This document shows positions 47,845 to 57,229 of a stretch of 64,000 bases of DNA, piece after piece; the stretch's first letter is position 1, and each line of letters begins with the position of its first letter. The position numbers were made by a program, and so were the translations under genes. This DNA comes from Paraburkholderia eburnea. Lineage in GTDB: Bacteria > Pseudomonadota > Gammaproteobacteria > Burkholderiales > Burkholderiaceae. The stretch is from positions 186,001-250,000 of the forward strand of contig NZ_PQGA01000001.1 in NCBI RefSeq assembly GCF_002917095.1, given 5' to 3'. The notes under the pieces are model-generated. The model worked only from the letters and a program-made list of their open reading frames with translations, was not told the origin of the DNA and made no database searches.

Positions 47845-48231
47845 ATGCAACGCAACATGCTCAAGTCGAAGATCCACCGCGTCGCGGTCACGCACTGCGA
47901 GCTGCACTACGAAGGCTCGTGCGCGATCGACGAAAACCTGCTCGAAGCGGCGAACATCGTCGAAAACGAGCGCATCGACATCTGGAACATCAACAATGGC
48001 GAGCGCTTCTCGACCTACGCGATCAAGGGCGAGCGCGGCAGCGGCATGATTTCGCTGAACGGGTCGGCGGCGCGGCGCGCGCAACTGGGCGACCTCGTGA
48101 TCATCGCCGCCTTCGCGAACGTCGACGAAGCAGAACTCAAGGCCGGCTGGAAGCCCGACCTCGTGTTCGTCGACGAGAACAACCGCATCAAGGGCAGCCG
48201 CGACCACGTGCCGACGCAAAACTGGACCTGA
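47845..48231 (+). CDS. panD: Aspartate 1-decarboxylase
   Basis: A 128-residue pyruvoyl enzyme converting aspartate to beta-alanine for pantothenate synthesis. The self-cleavage site Gly24-Ser25 (HYEGSCAID) is intact, as are Lys9, Tyr58-region ([15 protein letters not shown]) and the Asn/Gly loop [13 protein letters not shown]. In this gene group no separate PanM/PanZ maturation factor is visible. It pairs with panC just upstream. Confidence 0.97.
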   Translation: MQRNMLKSKIHRVAVTHCELHYEGSCAIDENLLEAANIVENERIDIWNINNGERFSTYAIKGERGSGMISLNGSAARRAQLGDLVIIAAFANVDEAELKAGWKPDLVFVDENNRIKGSRDHVPTQNWT

Positions 48232-48253
48232 GGCCAGGCCTCGGTCCTGAAAA

Positions 48254-48283
48254 CCGGAGCGGCCCGCCCAGGCACCGCTCCGG
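48254..48283. terminator. Hairpin between convergent panD and parA-type genes
   Basis: A 9-bp perfect stem CCGGAGCGG / CCGCTCCGG with a 12-nt loop. T runs are lacking on either side, so termination efficiency is uncertain. Confidence 0.5.
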
Positions 48284-48288
48284 CCGCT

Positions 48289-48915
48289 CTATTTCTGGTT
48301 CACCCAGGCCAGAATCGACTGCCACTGGTCGATGTCCTTCTCCACGCGGCTCTTCGCGACGTCCCAGATCGTGAGCCCGTGCGCCGCCAGCTGCACGTAG
48401 TTCTGCGTGTCGCGCAGATAGCCCAGCACGGGCAGATCCAGCCCTTCCACGAAACGCTGTAGCTGTTCGGCCGAGCGCGTGCGCGCGTCCACCCGCATAC
48501 CGACCACGCCGACCTTGATCGCGCCCTTGCGCACGGCCTTTTCCTTCGCGAGCCGGTCGAGAAAGTCCTTGGTCGCGAGGATGTCGAACAGCGACGGCTG
48601 CAGCGGCACGATCACCTTGTCCGCCAGCTCGACGATCGTGTTCAGGCGGTTGCCGTGCAGGCCCGCCGGCGTGTCGATGACGGCGTGCTCAAGGCCCTTG
48701 GGGGGCCTGGCCGGATGATCCAGATCGACCTGCCAGCTCTCGATGGCCGGCAGCGCCGCGGGCCGCAGGTCGAGCCACGCGTGCGCCGACTGCTGCCGGT
48801 CCAGGTCGGCGAGCGCGACCCACTCGCCTTGCGCCGCGAAATAGCCGGCCAGATTGGTGGACAGCGTGCTTTTGCCAACGCCGCCCTTGGGGTTCGCCAC
48901 CACGATCACCGTCAT
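48289..48915 (-). CDS. ParA/MinD-type ATPase, solitary
   Basis: A 208-residue short ParA-family ATPase. The deviant Walker A is PKGGVGKSTLSTNLAG, Walker A' is ALADLDRQQSAHAWL, and Walker B-like is HAVIDTPAGL. There is no N-terminal HTH and no parB, chromosome origin genes or plasmid features nearby. Such orphan ParAs often position protein clusters, carboxysomes, chemoreceptors or flagella; this one's cargo is unknown. The start is the ATG at 48915, preceded by GGGAG on the minus strand; a longer frame to 48972 has no family match. Confidence 0.9.
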   Translation of the reverse strand: MTVIVVANPKGGVGKSTLSTNLAGYFAAQGEWVALADLDRQQSAHAWLDLRPAALPAIESWQVDLDHPARPPKGLEHAVIDTPAGLHGNRLNTIVELADKVIVPLQPSLFDILATKDFLDRLAKEKAVRKGAIKVGVVGMRVDARTRSAEQLQRFVEGLDLPVLGYLRDTQNYVQLAAHGLTIWDVAKSRVEKDIDQWQSILAWVNQK

Positions 48916-49166
48916 GAATGCTCCCGTCAGGATGGCTGGCGCCTGGGCCAGCCGGTTTGCCGATTCTGCCAATCCTTCCCGCGCGCCTCGATGTACGTTT
49001 TGCGCGCTTTGCTGCGTATTTTCACTGCGGTTTCGGATTCAGCCGATTGCGCAACCGTCCGATAATATCGGCAAATGCTGCGGGGTCGAAGCCCCGAACC
49101 CTCGAACCCGCACTCGCCCTCACCTCGAAACCCGATTCCCTCGACTCGCACGGAGATCTTCGCCCC

Positions 49167-49586
49167 ATGAGCACGCTGCGCACCGACATCACTATCGACG
49201 CCCTGCACGAGCGCCAGCGCGGCCGCCTGCCCGATCTGATCGGCTTTCGCGCCGTCGCGCTCGAACCGGGCACCCTGCGCGCGGAACTCGACATCCGCAG
49301 CGAACTGCTCGCGCCCAACGGCTTTCTGCACGCGGCCACCGTCGTCTGTCTCGCCGATACGGCCTGCGGCTACGGCTGCTTCGCCCATCTGCCGACCGGC
49401 GCGAAGAACTTCACGACCATCGAACTCAAGAGCAACTTCCTCGGCACCGCGCGCGAGGGCCGTCTGAGCGTCGTGGCGACGGGCGTGCACCTCGGGCGCA
49501 GCACGCAGATCTGGGACGCCACCGTGACCGGCCCGGACGGCAAGACCACCGCCCTGTTCCGCTGCACGCAGATGGTGCTGTACTGA
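49167..49586 (+). CDS. PaaI-family hotdog thioesterase
   Basis: A 139-residue hotdog-fold acyl-CoA thioesterase. Family features are NGFLHAATVVCLADTACGYG (the central helix with the catalytic Asp), TTIELKSNFLGTAREG and a short C-terminal strand with RCTQMVLY. The substrate is unknown; relatives hydrolyse phenylacetyl-CoA derivatives or other small thioesters. The start is the ATG at 49167 with GGAG 10-13 nt upstream. It ends 22 bp before the convergent cobQ gene. Confidence 0.9.
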   Translation: MSTLRTDITIDALHERQRGRLPDLIGFRAVALEPGTLRAELDIRSELLAPNGFLHAATVVCLADTACGYGCFAHLPTGAKNFTTIELKSNFLGTAREGRLSVVATGVHLGRSTQIWDATVTGPDGKTTALFRCTQMVLY

Positions 49587-49608
49587 CACTCCAGGCTAAT
49601 CGGCCCGA

Positions 49609-51147
49609 TCAACCCATGGCGGCGTAAAGACGCGGTAAATCGAGGCTCGCCGCGAGCGTATCGGCGAGACGTTCGAGCGAAGCCTCGCGCAGCGCCGGAT
49701 AGTCCACCTGCCGGGCCGCCGCCAGCCCCGCCCAGCGCAGCAGCGCGGCGCATGCCTGCGGCGTGTCGAACAGGCCGTGCAGATAGGTCGCGAAAATCTG
49801 GCCATCCGCCGACTGTGCGCCGTCCACGCGCACCGTGCCGCGCGTGTCGTCGGCTTCGCCCTCGATCGTATCGATACGCAGCGCGGGCGAAGCCAGCGCC
49901 GCGCCGCGCGTCACGCCCATGTGGATCTCGTAGCCGCGCACCGGCGCGCCCTCCAGGCCCTCCCCCAGCACGAGCCGCCCCGTCACGTTGCGCAGCGCCT
50001 TCTCGCGCGTGAGTTCCGTCTCGTAGTCGAGCCAGCCGAAGCCCGCCGTCGTGCCAGGCGCCCCTTCGACGCCATGCGGATCGGCGATCGCGCGCCCGAG
50101 CATCTGCATGCCGCCGCAAATGCCGATCACGCGCCCGCCATAGCGCAGATGCCGTTCCAGCGCCTTGTCCCAGCCCTGCGCGCGCAGCCACGCCAGATCG
50201 TCGCGCACGTTCTTCGAACCGGGCAGGATCACCAGATCGGCGGGCGGCGGCGCGTTGCCCGTGCGCACATAGCTGAATTCGACCTGCGGATGCACGCGCA
50301 GCGCGTCGAAATCGGTGTGATTGCTGATGTGCGGCAGCGCCGGCACCACCACGCGCAGCGCCTCGCCGCCCGCCTGGGCGTGGGTGTGCGCCGCACCTGG
50401 CAACATGTCCTCGGCGTCGAGCGTGAGGCCGTGCAGGTACGGCACCACGCCCAGCACGGGCTTGCCGGTCTGCGCCTCCAGCCAGTCGAGGCCCGGTTTG
50501 AGCAGCGACGGATCGCCGCGAAACCGGTTGATGACGAAGCCCTTCACGCGCGCGCGCTCGCTGTCCGATAGACACGCGAGCGTGCCGATCAGATGCGCGA
50601 ACACGCCGCCACGGTCGATATCCGCGACCAGCACAACGGGGCAATCGACGGCTTCGGCAAAGCCCATGTTGGCGATGTCGTTGGCGCGCAGGTTGATTTC
50701 GGCGGGACTGCCCGCGCCTTCGACGAACACCGTGTCGTAGCCCGCGCGCAGCCGCCCGTACGACGCCAGCACGGCCTCGCGCGCGATCGGCTTGTAGCTC
50801 TGGTACGCGCGCGCATTGAGGTTCATGCGGGCCTTGCCGTGGATGATGACCTGCGAGCCCATGTCGCTATTGGGCTTGAGCAGCACGGGGTTGAGGTCGG
50901 TATGCGGCGCGATGCCCGCGGCAATCGCCTGAAGCGCCTGGGCGCGGCCGATCTCGCCGCCGTCGGCGGTGACGGCGCTGTTGAGCGCCATGTTCTGCGG
51001 CTTGAACGGCGCCACCCGCACGCCCGCGCGCCGCGCGAGGCGGCACAGACCGGCCACCAGCGTGCTCTTGCCGGCATCGGACGTGGTGCCCTGGATCATG
51101 AGCGTGCCGAGTGGTACGGCGGGCACGGCGGGAGAAGGTGCGGACAT
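49609..51147 (-). CDS. cobQ: Cobyric acid synthase
   Basis: A 512-residue glutamine amidotransferase that amidates four side chains of adenosylcobyrinic a,c-diamide. The N-terminal dethiobiotin-synthase-like ATPase domain starts [21 protein letters not shown], and the C-terminal type 1 glutaminase domain has the nucleophile Cys in [13 protein letters not shown] and a later His ([10 protein letters not shown]). It is transcribed away from cobU, with a 132-bp shared promoter region. Only late steps of B12 synthesis are encoded around it. Confidence 0.96.
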   Translation of the reverse strand: MSAPSPAVPAVPLGTLMIQGTTSDAGKSTLVAGLCRLARRAGVRVAPFKPQNMALNSAVTADGGEIGRAQALQAIAAGIAPHTDLNPVLLKPNSDMGSQVIIHGKARMNLNARAYQSYKPIAREAVLASYGRLRAGYDTVFVEGAGSPAEINLRANDIANMGFAEAVDCPVVLVADIDRGGVFAHLIGTLACLSDSERARVKGFVINRFRGDPSLLKPGLDWLEAQTGKPVLGVVPYLHGLTLDAEDMLPGAAHTHAQAGGEALRVVVPALPHISNHTDFDALRVHPQVEFSYVRTGNAPPPADLVILPGSKNVRDDLAWLRAQGWDKALERHLRYGGRVIGICGGMQMLGRAIADPHGVEGAPGTTAGFGWLDYETELTREKALRNVTGRLVLGEGLEGAPVRGYEIHMGVTRGAALASPALRIDTIEGEADDTRGTVRVDGAQSADGQIFATYLHGLFDTPQACAALLRWAGLAAARQVDYPALREASLERLADTLAASLDLPRLYAAMG

Positions 51148-51267
51148 GGCGTGTGGCTTCCTGGCGGCGATAAAGCGGCGGCAATCTCGGGCGAACGCGC
51201 ATTATCCCATCGCCCTGACGCTCGCCGCCGCGCGATCTGCGCCGCCTGGCCACCCCGACGCAGCCGC

Positions 51268-51279
51268 TACAATCACGCG
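51268..51279 (+). promoter_or_regulatory. -10 element placed for a leaderless cobU mRNA
   Basis: TACAAT at 51268-51273 lies 6 nt before the ATG of cobU at 51280. If this is the -10, transcription would start on or next to the initiation codon. No good ribosome site precedes that ATG. A matching -35 is not evident. Confidence 0.4.
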
Positions 51280-51840
51280 ATGATTTCACGCGATCTCACC
51301 TTTATCGTCGGCGGCGCGCGCTCGGGCAAGAGCGCCTACGCCGAACGCCTCGCCGCCGACAGCGGCCTGCCGGTCACCTATATCGCCACCGCCGCCGTGC
51401 CCGTCGGCGCGTATGCCGATAGCGAATTCAACGAGCGCATCGGCCATCACCGCGCGCGGCGGCCCGCGCACTGGGGGTTGGTCGAAGCGTCGCTCGATCT
51501 CGCCGGCGCGCTCGATGCCGCGGCCGCGCCCGGCCGCTGCGTGCTGATCGACTGCCTCACGCTCTGGCTCGCCACCCTGCTCTGCCCGCCCGACTCCGAA
51601 AGCCCGCGCCCCGACTGGCGCGAGCGCATCGACGCCTTCGCGGCCGCCTGCGAGCGCGCACGCGGGACGGTGCTGGTGGTCAGCAACGAGATCGGCATGG
51701 GCGTCGTGCCGATGGGCGCGGCCACGCGCCTCTACGTCGACGAACTCGGCCGCCTGAACCAGCGCATCGCCGCGCTCGCCGACCGCGCGACGCTCGTGGC
51801 CGCCGGCCTGCCGCTGGTCCTGAAGGCGCCTCAATCATGA
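51280..51840 (+). CDS. cobU: Adenosylcobinamide kinase / adenosylcobinamide-phosphate guanylyltransferase
   Basis: A 186-residue bifunctional enzyme that phosphorylates adenosylcobinamide and then adds GMP. The P-loop is GGARSGKSAYAE; the guanylylated His lies in ERIGHHRARRP; LIDCLTLWLATLL and VSNEIGMGVVPMG are conserved. It is first in the rightward cobalamin operon and overlaps cbiB by 4 nt (ATGA). Confidence 0.96.
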   Translation: MISRDLTFIVGGARSGKSAYAERLAADSGLPVTYIATAAVPVGAYADSEFNERIGHHRARRPAHWGLVEASLDLAGALDAAAAPGRCVLIDCLTLWLATLLCPPDSESPRPDWRERIDAFAAACERARGTVLVVSNEIGMGVVPMGAATRLYVDELGRLNQRIAALADRATLVAAGLPLVLKAPQS

Positions 51841-52778
51841 CGATGCTGAGTCTGCCCGTCACCGCCGCGCTCGCCGTGGCCGGCGTCGCCGTTGACCGCT
51901 GGTTCGGCGAGCCGCGCCGCGCGCATCCGCTCGTCGCCTTCGGCACGCTCGCCGGCCGCATCGAAAAGCGTCTGAACACGGGGCGGCGCGGCCGCCCGCT
52001 CGGGCTGCTCGCCTGGCTGCTGGCGGTCGCGCCGCCCGTCGCGATCGCGGCCATCCTGTGCGCGGCGCTGCCCTGGCCATTCGGCTGGGCGCTGCACGTC
52101 GCGCTGCTGTGGTTCGCGCTCGGCGCGCGCAGCCTCGAAGAGCACATCGCGCCGATCGCCCAGGCGCTGGCCGAACGCGATCTCGCGGCGGCGCGCACGC
52201 TCACGGCGCGTATCGTCTCGCGCGACACCGCCCACGCCGACGCCACCGCGCTCTCGCGCGCGGCCTGCGAATCGGCGCTCGAAAACGGCAACGACGCGAT
52301 TTTCGGCGCGCTGTTCTGGTTCGCCATCGCTGGCGGGCCGGGTGCGCTGGCGTTTCGCCTCGCCAACACGCTCGACGCGATGTGGGGCTACCGCACGCCG
52401 CGCTTTCTGCGCTTCGGCTGGGCGGCGGCGCGCATCGACGACGTGCTCAACTGGATTCCCGCGCGCCTCACGGCGACGAGCTACGCGCTGCTCGGCGATA
52501 CGCGCGTGGCGCTGCGCTGCTGGCGCGAGCAGGCACGCCGCTGGGAAAGCCCGAACGCGGGGCCGGTAATGGCCGCGGGCGCGGGCAGCCTGAACGTGCT
52601 GCTGGGCGGCGCGGCGGTCTATCACGGCGCGATCGAGCAACGCCCTGCGCTCGGCGCGGGCCTGCCGCCGCGCGCGCAGGACGTGGAAGCCGCGCTGCGC
52701 CTCGTCGAGCGCACGACGATCCTGTGGCTCGCCGTGCTGATCGCACTGGCTTTCGTGAGCGTGGCGACGCATGGCTGA
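51837..52778 (+). CDS. cbiB: Adenosylcobinamide-phosphate synthase (CbiB/CobD)
   Basis: A 313-residue inner-membrane protein that attaches aminopropanol (phosphate) to adenosylcobyric acid. Several membrane segments and the family motifs VDRWFGEPRRAHPLVAFG, SRDTAHADATALSRA, NTLDAMWGYRTPRFLRFG and PNAGPVMAAGAGSL are present. It overlaps cobU by 4 nt and the downstream cobC by 8 nt, so the operon is translationally coupled. In the Pseudomonas scheme this gene is cobD; I use the Salmonella name to avoid confusion. Confidence 0.95.
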   Translation: MTMLSLPVTAALAVAGVAVDRWFGEPRRAHPLVAFGTLAGRIEKRLNTGRRGRPLGLLAWLLAVAPPVAIAAILCAALPWPFGWALHVALLWFALGARSLEEHIAPIAQALAERDLAAARTLTARIVSRDTAHADATALSRAACESALENGNDAIFGALFWFAIAGGPGALAFRLANTLDAMWGYRTPRFLRFGWAAARIDDVLNWIPARLTATSYALLGDTRVALRCWREQARRWESPNAGPVMAAGAGSLNVLLGGAAVYHGAIEQRPALGAGLPPRAQDVEAALRLVERTTILWLAVLIALAFVSVATHG

Positions 52779-53823
52779 CACCTCACGCGACTTGGAAGCC
52801 GCGCCGCGCATGGTCGCGCACGGCGGCAATCTGCACGAGGCCGCGCAGCGCTACGGCATCGGCCTGGACGAGTGGATCGACCTCTCGACCGGCATCAACC
52901 CGCACGGCTACCCGGTGCCGCCCGTGCCGCCTTCGGCATGGCGACGCCTGCCCGACGACGGCGACGGCTTCGCGGCCTGCGCCGCGCGCTACTACGGCGC
53001 GCCGCACGCGCAACACGTCCTGCCCGTGGCGGGCAGCCAGGCGGCGATCCGCGCCCTGCCCGCACTGCTGCCGCCCGCGCGCGTGGCAATCGCGCCGCTC
53101 ACCTATGGCGAGTACGCGCCCGCGTTCACGCAGGCGGGTCACACGGTCGTGCCGCTCGACATCGCCGCCGATACGTTGCCCGACGACGTCACGCACGCCG
53201 TCGTCGTCAACCCGAACAATCCGACGGCCACGCTCGTCGCACGCGACACGCTGCTGCGCTGGCACACGCAACTGGCGGCGCGCAGCGGCACGCTGATCGT
53301 CGATGAAGCCTTCGTCGATGCCTTCGCTGCCACGCGCGCGGCAACGCTCGCCGACGCCGTCGATCGCGACGGTCTGGTCGTGCTGCGCTCGCCGGGCAAG
53401 TTCTTCGGCCTCGCGGGCGCGCGCTGCGGCTTCGCGCTTGCGCAGCCTGCGTTGCTCGCCGCTTTGCGGGCGCGGCTGGGCGCCTGGACCGTGAGCGGCC
53501 CGGCGCGCCATGCCGTCACCCACGCGTTCGAAGACAACGCGTGGCAAGCGGCGATGCGCGCGCGGCTCGCAACGGAAGGCGAGCGGCTTGCGGCGTTGCT
53601 CGCGTCGCACGGTTTCACGCCGCATGCGACACCGCTCTACGCCTGGATCGCCGATGCGCGCGCCGCGCAGTTGCAGGACGCGCTCGCCGCGCGTGCGGTC
53701 TGGACGCGCCGCTTCGATGCGCCCGCGAGCCTGCGCTTCGGCCTGCCCGCCTCGGAAGACGAATGGCAGCGCTTTGCGTCGGCGCTCGCGCAAGCGATGC
53801 AAGCCATGCAGGCGACCGGCTGA
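52771..53823 (+). CDS. cobC: Threonine-phosphate decarboxylase (CobC type)
   Basis: A 350-residue PLP aminotransferase-fold enzyme that supplies (R)-1-amino-2-propanol O-phosphate for the nucleotide loop. The opening HGGNLHEAAQRYGI with DLSTGINPHGYPVP is typical; NPNNPTA holds the PLP-ring asparagine, DEAFVD the aspartate, and Lys210 in SPGKFFGLAGAR forms the Schiff base. It overlaps both neighbours (8 nt with cbiB, 1 nt with btuF). It should not be confused with the alpha-ribazole phosphatase also named CobC in Salmonella. Confidence 0.93.
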   Translation: MADTSRDLEAAPRMVAHGGNLHEAAQRYGIGLDEWIDLSTGINPHGYPVPPVPPSAWRRLPDDGDGFAACAARYYGAPHAQHVLPVAGSQAAIRALPALLPPARVAIAPLTYGEYAPAFTQAGHTVVPLDIAADTLPDDVTHAVVVNPNNPTATLVARDTLLRWHTQLAARSGTLIVDEAFVDAFAATRAATLADAVDRDGLVVLRSPGKFFGLAGARCGFALAQPALLAALRARLGAWTVSGPARHAVTHAFEDNAWQAAMRARLATEGERLAALLASHGFTPHATPLYAWIADARAAQLQDALAARAVWTRRFDAPASLRFGLPASEDEWQRFASALAQAMQAMQATG

Positions 53824-54725
53824 TGCTCGCACTGCCGCGTCTCGCACTCGCGCTCGCATTGGCCGCCGCGCTCTCCATCGGCATGGCGCACGCCGCGCCC
53901 GTGAGCGCCATCGACGATAACGGCGACACCGTCACGCTCGCCGCGCCCGCGCAGCGCGTCGTGAGCCTCGCGCCGCACGTCACGGAATTGCTCTACGCAG
54001 CGGGCGGCGGCGCGAAGCTGGTGGGCGCGGTGAGCTACAGCGACTACCCGCCGCAGGCGCAAAGCGTGTCGCGCGTGGGCGACAACCGCGCGCTCGACCT
54101 CGAACGCATCGCAGCGCTCAAGCCCGATCTGATCGTCGTCTGGCGTCACGGCAATGCGCAGCAACAACTCGACCGCCTGCGCGAACTGCACATTCCGCTG
54201 TTCTTCAGCGAGCCGCATCATCTCGACGATGTGGCGACGTCGCTCACGCGTCTGGGCACGCTGCTCGGCACGCAGAAAACCGCGCAGGACGCGGCGAACG
54301 CATATCGCGGCCAGATCGCGCAACTGCGCGCGACCTACGCGCAGCGCGCGCCCGTGAGGGTGTTCTACGAGGTCTGGGATCAACCGCTGATGACCGTCAA
54401 CGGCGAGTCGATGATTTCCGATGCGATCACGTTATGCGGCGGACGCAATGTGTTCGCGGCGCTGCGCCCGCTGGTGCCGACGCTCTCGACCGAAGCCGTG
54501 CTCGCCGCCGATCCCGATGCGATCGTGACCGCCTCGCCGGGCGCAACGGCACCGGATCGCCCGCTTCCCGCACTGGAGCGTTGGCGCGCATGGCCGCAGT
54601 TAAAGGCGGTGGCGCACGGCAACCTCTACGCCATCGACGGCGATCTGCTCACGCGCGCGGGGCCGCGCATCGCTCAAGGCGCACAACGGCTCTGCGAAGA
54701 TCTGCAGCGTGCGCGCACGAATTGA
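53823..54725 (+). CDS. btuF: Periplasmic cobalamin-binding protein (BtuF-like)
   Basis: A 300-residue exported binding protein of the helical-backbone metal/B12 type. A signal peptide (MLALPRLALALALAAALS, cleavage near AHAAP) leads to RVVSLAPHVTELLYAAGGGAKLVG, the BtuF opening, and DLIVVWRHGNAQQQLDRLRE. It would hand B12 or cobinamide to the BtuC-BtuD transporter, whose genes lie 3.3 kb away on the opposite strand. It is the last gene of the cobU-cbiB-cobC-btuF operon; its start overlaps the cobC stop (TGATG). Confidence 0.9.
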   Translation: MLALPRLALALALAAALSIGMAHAAPVSAIDDNGDTVTLAAPAQRVVSLAPHVTELLYAAGGGAKLVGAVSYSDYPPQAQSVSRVGDNRALDLERIAALKPDLIVVWRHGNAQQQLDRLRELHIPLFFSEPHHLDDVATSLTRLGTLLGTQKTAQDAANAYRGQIAQLRATYAQRAPVRVFYEVWDQPLMTVNGESMISDAITLCGGRNVFAALRPLVPTLSTEAVLAADPDAIVTASPGATAPDRPLPALERWRAWPQLKAVAHGNLYAIDGDLLTRAGPRIAQGAQRLCEDLQRARTN

Positions 54726-54755
54726 TCCGGAATCCGAATAATTATTTGGCGTGAA

Positions 54756-55355
54756 TCACGCATTCCAGCGCGAAAGCAGCCATTCGCCGCTGGACGATTC
54801 GCGGCGCAGCACGACGATCGCCGCCATCTCCAGCGGCCAGCGCACGCAGCGTTCGAGCGGCACGCCCAGCGCGCGCGCCGCCACCGTGCGGATCACGCCC
54901 GCATGAGCCACGGCCCAGATCGTTGCGCGCACATCGGCTTGATTCGCGTCGAGCGATTCGAACCATGCCGTCACGCGCGCATCGAATTGCGCGACGCTTT
55001 CGCCGCCGTGATCGCGCGCGTGCAGGAAATTGGCGGCCCACGCATCGATCTGCGTGCGCTCGATGCCCGCCCAGCGCTGCATCTCCCACGCACCGAAATC
55101 CATTTCCGCGAGACGCGCGTCTTCGTGCGGCACAAGCGAACCGTGTTCGCGCGCAAGCACGCGCGCCACGCTCGCGCAACGCGTGAGCGGACTCGTTTCG
55201 ATGCGCGCGGGCGCACGCACGTCAAGCGCCTTCAGCCGCGCCACGATCGACGCCGCGCCCGCCCCGGCGTCGGCTGCCAGCGCGACATCGGAGCGGCCAT
55301 AGCAGATGCCGGCCTCGACCGCCACGGCCGGATGGCGGATCAGGACGAGATCCAT
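54756..55355 (-). CDS. Histidine phosphatase, probable alpha-ribazole-5'-phosphate phosphatase
   Basis: A 199-residue phosphoglycerate mutase-like phosphatase. The catalytic RHP motif is LVLIRHPAV (RHG in most relatives), with SPLTRC, a later acidic helix (ARLAEMDFGAWE) and VAHAGVIRTVAARAL. The location beside cobS and cobT points to alpha-ribazole phosphate as substrate (Salmonella CobC). The start is the ATG at 55355, overlapping the end of cobS by 16 nt. It ends 30 bp before the convergent btuF stop. Confidence 0.88.
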   Translation of the reverse strand: MDLVLIRHPAVAVEAGICYGRSDVALAADAGAGAASIVARLKALDVRAPARIETSPLTRCASVARVLAREHGSLVPHEDARLAEMDFGAWEMQRWAGIERTQIDAWAANFLHARDHGGESVAQFDARVTAWFESLDANQADVRATIWAVAHAGVIRTVAARALGVPLERCVRWPLEMAAIVVLRRESSSGEWLLSRWNA

Positions 55356-56149
55356 GCGAGCCCCATGAGGTAGATCGAGAGTTCGAAAATCTGCTGCGCG
55401 AAGCCGAGACAATCGCCCGTATAGCCGCCGATGCGCCGCACGAAGTAGCGCCCAAGCGCGAAGCGCAGCGCACCGAGCACGGCGAGCGTCGCGACACCCG
55501 CGCGCCAGTCCGGCCACGCGGGCCAGAAAAGCCATGGCAAACCGGACACGGCCGCCACGACCAGCGCGAGCGCGCTCAAACGCTGCGCAACCGGCTTCGC
55601 CTTGCCTTCGGGACGCACGTAGTCGAGCGACGCGAGATAGCTGATCGCGAACACGCGGCTCGCCGCATGGCCCGCGATCATCAACGTGGCCGCGCGCAAC
55701 GGCGGCAGCGACGCGAGCGTCTGCCACTTCAGCGCGAGCGCCACGACCAGGCCGATCGCGCCGAATGCGCCGATGCGCGAGTCGTGCATGATGCGCAGCA
55801 CGTCCTCTTTCCTGTACGCGCCGCCGAAAGCGTCGAGGCAATCGGCCAGACCGTCCTCGTGAAACGCGCCCGTCACCAGCAGGGTCGCGGCCATCGAAAG
55901 CAGCACGGCCACACCGGCGGGAAACAGGTGCAGCGCGGCCAGATAGACGAGCGCCGCCAACCCGCCGATCAACACGCCGACGAGCGGAAAATAGCGCGCC
56001 GCCGCGTTGAGCCACTGCGGCTCGAAGCCGACCCAGCGCGGCACCGGCACGCGCGTGAAATAGCCGAGCGCCGTGAAGAAGTAGCGCACTTCCATGAGCG
56101 GACTCATGGCGGTATGCCCTTCGGCGGCGCTTTTATCCGCCTCGCTCAA
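55340..56149 (-). CDS. cobS: Adenosylcobinamide-GDP ribazoletransferase (cobalamin synthase)
   Basis: A 269-residue polytopic membrane enzyme joining adenosylcobinamide-GDP and alpha-ribazole (phosphate). The Mg2+-binding motif is GAFHEDGLADCLDAFGG, followed by RIMHDSRIGAFGAIGL and GGYTGDCLGFAQQ. The start may be 56149, overlapping the cobT stop by 4 nt (ATGA), or a Met at residue 15 (56107). I prefer 56149 because of the coupling. Membrane segments cover most of the C-terminal two thirds. Confidence 0.94.
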   Translation of the reverse strand: MSEADKSAAEGHTAMSPLMEVRYFFTALGYFTRVPVPRWVGFEPQWLNAAARYFPLVGVLIGGLAALVYLAALHLFPAGVAVLLSMAATLLVTGAFHEDGLADCLDAFGGAYRKEDVLRIMHDSRIGAFGAIGLVVALALKWQTLASLPPLRAATLMIAGHAASRVFAISYLASLDYVRPEGKAKPVAQRLSALALVVAAVSGLPWLFWPAWPDWRAGVATLAVLGALRFALGRYFVRRIGGYTGDCLGFAQQIFELSIYLMGLAWISS

Positions 56150-57216
56150 TGCGCCCGCCCGTCGCGGTCATCGACGCCCGCCGATTCGAAGCTCGCCATC
56201 TCGTTGAGGAAGGCCGTGGCCGCACGCAGCAGCGGCACCGCGAGCGCCGCGCCCGTGCCTTCGCCCAGACGCAGATCGAGCGTGAGCAGTTCGCGCGCGC
56301 CGAAATGATCGAGCATCCGCCGATGTCCCGCCTCATTCGACGCATGAGCGAACACGCAGTAGTCGCGCACGTTCGGCGACAAGGCATCGGCGACCACGAG
56401 CGCGGAGGTGGCGATAAAGCCGTCCACGAGAATCGCCATGCGCTGACGCGCCGCTTCGAGGTACGCGCCCGCCATCATCGCGATTTCGAAGCCGCCGAAG
56501 GTTGCGAGCACATCGATCGGCTCGCGCGCGTTGGCGTGGCGCGCGAGCGCCGCCGCGAGCACGTTGCGCTTTTTCGCGAGGCCCGCGTTGTCGAGGCCCG
56601 TGCCGCGCCCGACGCATTCGTCGATCGGCACGCCGCACAGACGGCTCATCAGGCAGGCCGCCGACGAGGTGTTCGCGATGCCCATTTCGCCAAAGCCGAT
56701 CACGTTGGTGCCGAGCGCCGCGTGATGACGCACGCGCGCCGCGCCCGCCGCGAGCGCGGCGACGGCCTGCTCGCGCGTCATCGCCGCGTCGTGGGCGAAG
56801 TTGCGCGTGCCTTGTGCGATCGGCAGGGAAATCAGCTTCGAGGTATCGACATCCGGCAGCGGCGTGGCGACGCCCGCATCGACGATCTCCAGTTCGAGCC
56901 CGGCCACGCCGCTGAACGCGTTGATGGCCGCGCCGCCCACCAGAAAGTTCGCGACCATCTGCGCGGTGACGGCCTGCGGATACGGGCTCACGCCTTCGTG
57001 CGCGATGCCGTGATCGCCCGCGAACACGATCATCGCGGGACGCACGACGCGCGGCTGCGTCGTGCGCTGGATCATGCCGAGCTGACGCGCGAGCGTTTCG
57101 AGGCGGCCAAGGCTGCCCGGCGGCTTCGTCCGGGTGTCGATGAGATGCTGCAGCGTGTCGCGCAGCGAGGTGTCGAGCGGCTCGACGGCGCGCAGATCGG
57201 AAAGCGTGGGGGTCAT
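56146..57216 (-). CDS. cobT: Nicotinate-nucleotide-dimethylbenzimidazole phosphoribosyltransferase
   Basis: A 356-residue enzyme that makes alpha-ribazole phosphate, activating the lower ligand of B12. Conserved parts: RTKPPGSLGRLETLARQLG, VFAGDHGIAHEGVSPYPQ, GFGEMGIANTSSAA, GRGTGLD and the C-terminal LRLGEGTGAALA with the catalytic Glu. The start is the ATG at 57216 (MTPTLSDLRAVE); the frame is open to 57276. It lies 13 bp after the BtuD-like gene. Confidence 0.96.
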   Translation of the reverse strand: MTPTLSDLRAVEPLDTSLRDTLQHLIDTRTKPPGSLGRLETLARQLGMIQRTTQPRVVRPAMIVFAGDHGIAHEGVSPYPQAVTAQMVANFLVGGAAINAFSGVAGLELEIVDAGVATPLPDVDTSKLISLPIAQGTRNFAHDAAMTREQAVAALAAGAARVRHHAALGTNVIGFGEMGIANTSSAACLMSRLCGVPIDECVGRGTGLDNAGLAKKRNVLAAALARHANAREPIDVLATFGGFEIAMMAGAYLEAARQRMAILVDGFIATSALVVADALSPNVRDYCVFAHASNEAGHRRMLDHFGARELLTLDLRLGEGTGAALAVPLLRAATAFLNEMASFESAGVDDRDGRAH

Positions 57217-57229
57217 AGGGATCCGGTTC

